Assembly (NCBI GenBank): GCA_001510075.1
Contig: LFEN01000001.1
Location: 1 to 39,868, forward strand
Origin: Alphaproteobacteria bacterium casp-alpha2
Lineage (GTDB): Bacteria > Pseudomonadota > Alphaproteobacteria > Rhodospirillales > Casp-alpha2
Direction: 5' to 3'
DNA length: 39,868 nucleotides
The notes under the pieces were generated by a model. It worked only from the letters and a program-made list of their open reading frames with translations. It did no database searches and had not been told where the DNA came from. Of the stretch, positions 34,989 to 39,868 are shown piece by piece. The translations under genes and the position numbers were made by a program. Each line of letters starts with the position of its first letter. The first letter of the stretch is position 1.

Positions 34989-35408
34989 CTAAACTTCCTC
35001 ACCCAAACGGGTTACGAATTTGGTTTTCAACGGCAACTTTGCCGCCCCCAATTCAAATGCTCGTCTGGCCACTTCCGGGGTTACCCCATCAACTTCAAAA
35101 AGAATCCGACCGGGTTTTACTCTTGCAACCCAGTATTCAACAGCACCCTTACCTTTACCCTGCCGGACTTCGGCAGGTTTTTGGGTAACAGGCACATCGG
35201 GGAAAATTCTGATCCAGACGCGGCCCGCACGTTTCATATGCCGGGTCATGGCGCGCCGGGCTGCTTCAATCTGGCGCGATGTGACGCGTTGCGGCGCCAT
35301 TGCCTTGAGCCCAAAGGCGCCGAAATTAAGCTTCGTGCCGCCTTTGGCTTTTCCGTGAATGCGCCCTTTATGGGCCTTCCGGTATTTCATATTTTTTGGA
35401 CTAAGCAT
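34989..35408 (-). CDS. rplP: 50S ribosomal protein L16
   Basis: 139 residues. [19 protein letters not shown] and KMVFN-type end [21 protein letters not shown] identify L16, which positions the A-site tRNA. Followed by rpmC four bases on. Confidence 0.97.
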   Translation of the reverse strand: MLSPKNMKYRKAHKGRIHGKAKGGTKLNFGAFGLKAMAPQRVTSRQIEAARRAMTRHMKRAGRVWIRIFPDVPVTQKPAEVRQGKGKGAVEYWVARVKPGRILFEVDGVTPEVARRAFELGAAKLPLKTKFVTRLGEEV

Positions 35409-35443
35409 CGTACTTTTCCTGGTTTTTTATCGAGCCCAAGCGT

Positions 35444-36121
35444 CTAGCGCTGGGGTTGTTGTTCCTGGGCTTGTTTGTCCAACGCCATCGGGTCGTGGGC
35501 CATGATTTCGCCTTTGAAAATCCACACTTTGACGCCGCAGGCGCCATAGGTGGTTTTTGCCGTCGCCTCGCCATAATCGATGTTCGCCCGAAGGGTGTGC
35601 AGCGGAACGCGCCCTTCCCGGTACCACTGGGTACGGGCGATTTCGGCGCCACCAAGACGTCCCGCACAGTTGATGCGAATACCGCCGGCACCGAGCCGCA
35701 TGGCAGATTGAACAACCCGCTTCATGGCGCGACGAATAGACACCCGGCGCTCCATCTGCTGGGCGACGTTCTCGGCCACCAGTTGGGCTTCAATTTCGGG
35801 CTTGCGGATTTCAACGATATTCAAATGCGCTTCGGCCCCGGTAATTTGGGAAATTTCCTTGCGCAGTCTTTCAATATCGGCGCCCTTCTTCCCGATCACG
35901 ACCCCCGGACGAGCCGTATGAATGGTGACACGGGCTTTTTTCGCGGGCCGCTCGATAATGATTTTTGAAACGCCGGCCTGGGCAAGGCTCTTAACCAGGT
36001 ATTCCCTGATTTTAAGATCCTCGTGCAACAATTCAGAGTAATTGGCGTCTGCATACCAGCGTGAATCCCAGGTACGATTGATACCCAAACGCAGGCCGAT
36101 GGGGTTGAGCTTTTGACCCAT
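35444..36121 (-). CDS. rpsC: 30S ribosomal protein S3
   Basis: 225 residues. [22 protein letters not shown] start, KH domain with [17 protein letters not shown], and [20 protein letters not shown] in the C-terminal half. It lines the mRNA entry with S4 and S5. The ATG overlaps the rplV stop (TAATG). The tail ends [11 protein letters not shown], short and Gln-rich. Confidence 0.98.
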   Translation of the reverse strand: MGQKLNPIGLRLGINRTWDSRWYADANYSELLHEDLKIREYLVKSLAQAGVSKIIIERPAKKARVTIHTARPGVVIGKKGADIERLRKEISQITGAEAHLNIVEIRKPEIEAQLVAENVAQQMERRVSIRRAMKRVVQSAMRLGAGGIRINCAGRLGGAEIARTQWYREGRVPLHTLRANIDYGEATAKTTYGACGVKVWIFKGEIMAHDPMALDKQAQEQQPQR

Positions 36122-36501
36122 TATACCGTCTCCTCGCGCTCGCGAATGATCAAGCGCATGTTGCTGAAAGGTTTTTGTATACGTCCAACGCGGCCGCGCG
36201 CACGGGCACGCCAGCGTTTAAGCACCATGCCTTTGCCAACCGACGCTTCGGCAACAAAAAGACGGTCAACGTCTAACTGATGATTGTTTTCGGCATTGGC
36301 AATAGCGCTTTCCAATAATTTCTTGACCTCACCGGAAATCCGCCGGCGGGAGAATTGAAGCTCGGCCAGTGCTGCCTCGCAGTTCTTGCCTCGGATAGTC
36401 TCGGCCACCAGATTAAGTTTCTGGGGGCTGGTCCGAATATTTTTTGCAATGGCCATGGCTTCGTTATCGGCAAGCCCGCGCCCGAATGATTTTTTGCCCA
36501 T
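36121..36501 (-). CDS. rplV: 50S ribosomal protein L22
   Basis: 126 residues, with about 15 extra at the N-terminus before [22 protein letters not shown]. The beta-hairpin [19 protein letters not shown] reaches into the exit tunnel and is where macrolide-resistance changes arise in other bacteria. It sits two bases after rpsS. Confidence 0.97.
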   Translation of the reverse strand: MGKKSFGRGLADNEAMAIAKNIRTSPQKLNLVAETIRGKNCEAALAELQFSRRRISGEVKKLLESAIANAENNHQLDVDRLFVAEASVGKGMVLKRWRARARGRVGRIQKPFSNMRLIIREREETV

Positions 36502-36503
36502 AG

Positions 36504-36782
36504 CTAGTCCCTCTTCGCCTTCTTGTCGGCCGTGTGGCCGTAATACAAACGGGTTGGTGAAAATTCACCCAGCTTGTGGCCGATCATGTCTTCGGTCACC
36601 AGCACGGGAACGAATTTGCGGCCGTTGTAAACGCCGAACGTAAGGCCGACGAACTGAGGCAGAACTGTTGAACGCCGCGACCATGTCTTAATGACATTAT
36701 TGCCGCGCGACGAACGCAAGACTTCCGCTTTCTTAAGCAGATAGCCGTCAATGAAAGGGCCTTTCCAGATGGAACGGGGCAA
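36504..36782 (-). CDS. rpsS: 30S ribosomal protein S19
   Basis: 92 residues. [21 protein letters not shown] and [26 protein letters not shown] are diagnostic. It binds the head near S13. The start is TTG, with a perfect AGGAGG eight bases upstream; no ATG is near. Confidence 0.97.
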   Translation of the reverse strand: MPRSIWKGPFIDGYLLKKAEVLRSSRGNNVIKTWSRRSTVLPQFVGLTFGVYNGRKFVPVLVTEDMIGHKLGEFSPTRLYYGHTADKKAKRD

Positions 36783-36790
36783 ACGCTCGT

Positions 36791-36796
36791 CCTCCT
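36791..36796 (-). promoter_or_regulatory. Shine-Dalgarno of rpsS
   Basis: AGGAGG, the full consensus, eight bases before TTG and overlapping the rplB stop. It fixes the unusual start. Confidence 0.8.
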
Positions 36797-37625
36797 ATTT
36801 CTTCGCGTGACGACGGCGCATAATCATGCGATCCGTCTTCTTGTTGGAACGTGTTCTTTTACCCTTGGTTGGCTTACCCCAAGGCGTTACGGGGTGACGG
36901 CCACCACTGGTCCGGCCTTCGCCGCCACCATGAGGGTGATCAATCGGGTTCATGGCAACGCCACGCACTGCAGGGCGTTTTCCAAGCCACCGCTTGCGCC
37001 CGGCCTTGCCGAGTTTGATATTTTTCTGATCCGGGTTGGAAACGGCGCCCACAGTGGCCATGCATTCGGCCCGAACAACACGAATCTCACCTGAACTGAG
37101 GCGCAACTGGGCGTAGCCCTGATCCTTACCGATAATCTGAGCATAGGTGCCCGCAGAACGGGCAATCTGCCCACCTTTTCCAAGCTTCATCTCAATGTTA
37201 TGGATGATAGTGCCAACGGGGATATTCTGCATGGGCATGGCATTACCGGGCTTGATATCCATCGCGGCGCCGGAAATAACCTTGTCGCCGACACCAATTC
37301 GTTGCGGCGCCAGAATATAACTGAGCTCGCCATCTGAATATTTAATCAGGGCAATAAAAGCGGTCCGGTTGGGGTCGTATTCCAGGCGTTCCACCGTCGC
37401 TTCGACCCCATACTTAATCCGCTTGAAATCAACGATGCGGTAACGGCGTTTGTGCCCGCCGCCACGGCGACGCGCCGTGATCCGGCCCATGTTGTTGCGT
37501 CCGCCATTGCCATGAAGGCCTTCGGTCAGGGATTTTTCGGGTTTACCCTTCCAAAGGCCGGAGCGATCGACGAGCACAAGGCCGCGACGTCCCGGTGTGG
37601 TCGGATTGAATTTCTTTAATGCCAT
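36795..37625 (-). CDS. rplB: 50S ribosomal protein L2
   Basis: 276 residues. [22 protein letters not shown] start, [23 protein letters not shown] and, near the end, [25 protein letters not shown] with the histidine important for peptidyl transfer. It is a core protein at the peptidyl-transferase centre. Confidence 0.98.
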   Translation of the reverse strand: MALKKFNPTTPGRRGLVLVDRSGLWKGKPEKSLTEGLHGNGGRNNMGRITARRRGGGHKRRYRIVDFKRIKYGVEATVERLEYDPNRTAFIALIKYSDGELSYILAPQRIGVGDKVISGAAMDIKPGNAMPMQNIPVGTIIHNIEMKLGKGGQIARSAGTYAQIIGKDQGYAQLRLSSGEIRVVRAECMATVGAVSNPDQKNIKLGKAGRKRWLGKRPAVRGVAMNPIDHPHGGGEGRTSGGRHPVTPWGKPTKGKRTRSNKKTDRMIMRRRHAKK

Positions 37626-37642
37626 TTTCTTCTCTTACCCTG

Positions 37643-37966
37643 CTAAACGCCCGACATCACATCAATAGACTGGCCTTCGGCCAAAGTGATGACTGCCTTC
37701 TTGGTTTCGATCTGTTTGCCGACCTGACCACGGAACCGCTTGATCTTGCCTTTATGACGAAGCGTGTTGACTGCCTTGACCTTGACCTTGAACAGTCCTT
37801 CGATGGCCGCTTTGATCTCAAATTTATTGGCGTCCAAGGGAACCCGGAACGTCACCTGATTATGTTCGGAAATCAGGGTCGCTTTTTCCGTCACCACCGG
37901 GCTACGGAGGACTTGATACATCCGTTCTTTGCTGGTTTTGAAGTCACGGCTGCTGTATTTCCTCAT
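37643..37966 (-). CDS. rplW: 50S ribosomal protein L23
   Basis: 107 residues. [24 protein letters not shown] and the loop [20 protein letters not shown] at the tunnel exit are typical. The ATG overlaps the rplD stop as ATGA. The N-terminus is a little longer than in E. coli ([18 protein letters not shown]). Confidence 0.96.
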   Translation of the reverse strand: MRKYSSRDFKTSKERMYQVLRSPVVTEKATLISEHNQVTFRVPLDANKFEIKAAIEGLFKVKVKAVNTLRHKGKIKRFRGQVGKQIETKKAVITLAEGQSIDVMSGV

Positions 37967-38583
37967 TTCAGGCGCTCCACCAGCTTTTCAACACCATCTT
38001 TGGTCAACACCAGGGTTTCCCGGCGAATGATGTCGTAAACATTGGCGCCGCCACTCGGCAGCACATCAAGCCCGTTGATGTTTCCGGCCGCACGGACAAA
38101 ATTTTCATCCACTTCGGCGCCGTCAATAATCAGGGCCCGGCCCCAGTTCAGTTTTTCAAACTGTTTTGCCAGATCAGACGTATTTATTTTTTTCAGCTTC
38201 GCTTCGTCCAGGACAACCAGCTTGCCTTCCGCCTGCTTGGCGCTGAGGGCGGATTTCAAGGCTAACAGGCGGACCTTTTTCGGCAGCTTGTGAGCGTGGG
38301 AACGAACCTGGGGGCCGAAAGCAACGCCACCACCGCGCATTTGCGGGGCGACCGTCGTACCTTGGCGGGCGCGGCCTGTCCCTTTCTGATTGAAAGGTTT
38401 GCTTTTGCTCGCCTTGACCTCGCTGCGTCCTTTGGTTTTGGCGTTGCCGGAACGGCGTTTTGCCAACTGCCAGTTTACGGCACGCGCGACAAGGTCGCCA
38501 CGGACCTTAACGCCGAATACGTTTTCATCCAGCTCAATGGTGCCGGATTTTTTATTGGCGAGGGTAATTACATCGCACTGCAT
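37963..38583 (-). CDS. rplD: 50S ribosomal protein L4
   Basis: 206 residues. The tunnel loop [32 protein letters not shown]-type segment and the C-terminal [21 protein letters not shown] identify L4. In E. coli it also represses the S10 operon; that role is not shown here. It follows rplC with a six-base gap. Confidence 0.97.
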   Translation of the reverse strand: MQCDVITLANKKSGTIELDENVFGVKVRGDLVARAVNWQLAKRRSGNAKTKGRSEVKASKSKPFNQKGTGRARQGTTVAPQMRGGGVAFGPQVRSHAHKLPKKVRLLALKSALSAKQAEGKLVVLDEAKLKKINTSDLAKQFEKLNWGRALIIDGAEVDENFVRAAGNINGLDVLPSGGANVYDIIRRETLVLTKDGVEKLVERLK

Positions 38584-38589
38584 AACAAA

Positions 38590-39417
38590 TTAGTCCTCTT
38601 TCCCCGCGTCTTTTTCATCATCACCGCTGGCCTTTTCTTCAACCGGGGCTTCTTCAGGCGTCTCTTCGGGTGCCGCATCTACAACGACTTCTTCTTCCGG
38701 CGCACCATCTTCCACCGGTGCTTCCTCGACTTGCGCCGTTTCCTGACCACGGATCGCACAGGGGAAAGGCGCGCCGTCGGGAAGCCGTTTTTTGACTGCG
38801 TCGGTTATAAAAACGTAACCGCCTTTTGAACCTGGAACCGCGCCCCGGACCAGAATAAGCCCGCGCTCGGAATCAGTACTGACGATTTTTAAATTCTGGG
38901 TGGTAACGCGGACGTTACCCATTTGGCCGGCCATTTTCTTGCCCTTGAAAACTTTGCCGGGGTCCTGGCAATGCCCTGTCGAACCTAGAGAACGGTGGCT
39001 AACTGAAACGCCGTGGCTTGCGCGAAGGCCGGCAAAACCATGCCGCTTCATACCGCCGGCAAAGCCTTTACCGATAGAAGTGCCGGCAATATCGACAAAC
39101 TGCCCGGTGACAAAGTGCGCCGCAGATAATTCAACGCCGATATCGACGAGGCCATCGCCGGAAACCCGGAATTCGGCCAGCTTGTGTTTTGGTTCGATCT
39201 TGGATTTCGCATAATGGCCACGAAGGGCCTTTGAAACATTCTTGACCTTGGCCTTACCCCAGCCCAATTGAAGCGCGTTATAGCCGTCTCGCTCTTCGGT
39301 TTTTTGAGAGACGACCTGACAATCTCCGACGTCAAGCACCGTCACCGGCACATGGGTGCCGTCATCGACGAATACACGCGACATTCCGAGCTTGCGGGCA
39401 ATTAAACCAGTACGCAT
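38590..39417 (-). CDS. rplC: 50S ribosomal protein L3 with acidic tail
   Basis: 275 residues against about 210-225 usual. The core (1-224) includes [27 protein letters not shown] and [20 protein letters not shown], with Gln151 in the place methylated by PrmB. Residues 225-275 are a glutamate/alanine/proline tail ending [16 protein letters not shown]3 nucleates 50S assembly near the peptidyl centre. The tail resembles those of L5 and L15 here. Confidence 0.97.
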   Translation of the reverse strand: MRTGLIARKLGMSRVFVDDGTHVPVTVLDVGDCQVVSQKTEERDGYNALQLGWGKAKVKNVSKALRGHYAKSKIEPKHKLAEFRVSGDGLVDIGVELSAAHFVTGQFVDIAGTSIGKGFAGGMKRHGFAGLRASHGVSVSHRSLGSTGHCQDPGKVFKGKKMAGQMGNVRVTTQNLKIVSTDSERGLILVRGAVPGSKGGYVFITDAVKKRLPDGAPFPCAIRGQETAQVEEAPVEDGAPEEEVVVDAAPEETPEEAPVEEKASGDDEKDAGKED

Positions 39418-39452
39418 AACTTAACGATCCTTAAAAACTTTATCCCAATCGC

Positions 39453-39761
39453 CTAGAGCTTGATTTCAACATCAACCCCGGCAGCGAGGTCGAGTTTCAT
39501 CAGCGCATCAACGGTTTGTTGGGTCGGGTCGACGATATCAAGTACCCGCTTGTGGGTACGAATTTCAAATTGCTCCCGCGATTTCTTATCGATGTGCGGA
39601 GAACGCAAAACAGTAAATTTCTCAATCCGCGTCGGAAGAGGAATCGGGCCACGAACCTGGGCACCCGTCCTTCGCGCAGTGTTGACGATCTCTTTCGCCG
39701 ACTGATCAAGTACTCGGTGATCGTACGCCTTGAGACGAATGCGGATGCTTTGTTGATCCAT
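39453..39761 (-). CDS. rpsJ: 30S ribosomal protein S10
   Basis: 102 residues, standard. [40 protein letters not shown] and [15 protein letters not shown] are diagnostic. It sits in the head and also partners NusB in antitermination. First gene of the S10 block, following tuf; GGAATTAGG precedes the ATG. Confidence 0.98.
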   Translation of the reverse strand: MDQQSIRIRLKAYDHRVLDQSAKEIVNTARRTGAQVRGPIPLPTRIEKFTVLRSPHIDKKSREQFEIRTHKRVLDIVDPTQQTVDALMKLDLAAGVDVEIKL

Positions 39762-39784
39762 AACCTAATTCCTATAAACGCAAA

Positions 39785-39805
39785 CGGCCCCTAATTCGGG
39801 GGCCG
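39785..39805 (-). terminator. Hairpin between tuf and rpsJ, possible terminator or attenuator
   Basis: CGGCCCC (39785-39791) pairs with GGGGCCG (39799-39805) around a seven-base loop. The following T-run on the minus strand is broken (TTTGCGTTTA), so termination would be partial at best. Confidence 0.45.
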
Positions 39806-39817
39806 CATGGCTTGTTC

Positions 39818-39868
39818 CTATTCTATGACCTTGGCGACGACGCCGGCGCCGACGGTGCGGCCACCTTC
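39818..39868 (-). CDS. tuf: Elongation factor Tu, C-terminal end (partial)
   Basis: The last 16 residues, EGGRTVGAGVVAKVIE, then TAG. This is the conserved C-terminus of EF-Tu domain III. The rest lies beyond the window. Its place ahead of rpsJ is the usual str-to-S10 junction. Confidence 0.95.
   Translation of the reverse strand, partial: EGGRTVGAGVVAKVIE

Overview
The window looks like an alphaproteobacterial chromosome, most likely Rhodospirillales. The evidence is the gene order secY-adk-rpsM-rpsK-rpoA-rplQ-degP with no rpmJ or rpsD in it, the rarA/rluC neighbourhood, a moderately high GC content, and the pccB-pccA and leucine-degradation genes. This is inference from gene content and order, not a database match. 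Every protein gene is on the minus strand except lipB, so transcription runs from high to low coordinates. No stretch longer than 300 bases lacks a gene.

Region 1 (1-8620) is a branched-chain acyl-CoA (leucine-type) catabolic locus. A MerR-family regulator resembling LiuR heads an operon with an L-aspartate-dehydrogenase-like enzyme, a PaaI-type thioesterase and a 10-helix membrane protein I do not recognise. A second operon starts with isovaleryl-CoA dehydrogenase and continues to thiolase, a DsbA/2-hydroxychromene-2-carboxylate isomerase-like protein, a rhodanese and methylcrotonyl-CoA carboxylase beta (cut by the window edge). Both promoters carry nearly the same palindrome between -35 and -10, the usual MerR layout. 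A PIN-toxin/AbrB-antitoxin pair with its own promoter sits between ivd and a cupin gene.

Region 2 (8629-11341) holds the Mg2+ channel gene mgtE, tRNA-Leu(GAG) with a strong terminator touching the mgtE start, lipB on the plus strand, acylphosphatase, and an intergenic block of short repeats. Region 3 (11342-15714) is the propionyl-CoA carboxylase operon, pccB - two small 2TM proteins - pccA. Region 4 (15721-25147) contains an AsmA-like protein, a HAD phosphatase, an orphan OmpR-type regulator, RluC-type pseudouridine synthase, a cation/proton antiporter, rarA, a dienelactone hydrolase and a Do-family protease.

Region 5 (25176-39868) is the ribosomal protein superoperon: tuf end, S10 block (rpsJ to rpsQ), spc block (rplN to secY, adk), and alpha block (rpsM, rpsK, rpoA, rplQ) with its own near-consensus promoter at 27773-27800, ending in a terminator at 25176-25202. 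Three ribosomal proteins here (L3, L5, L15) carry long acidic/alanine-rich C-terminal tails that end in a similar A-S-[GD]-D-x-K-like signature.

The strongest leads are the shared ribosomal tails, the twin LiuR-like operator/promoters with the unrecognised membrane protein under their control, the toxin-antitoxin pair inside the catabolic locus, and several non-coding structures in the mgtE, rpoA and rplQ leaders.
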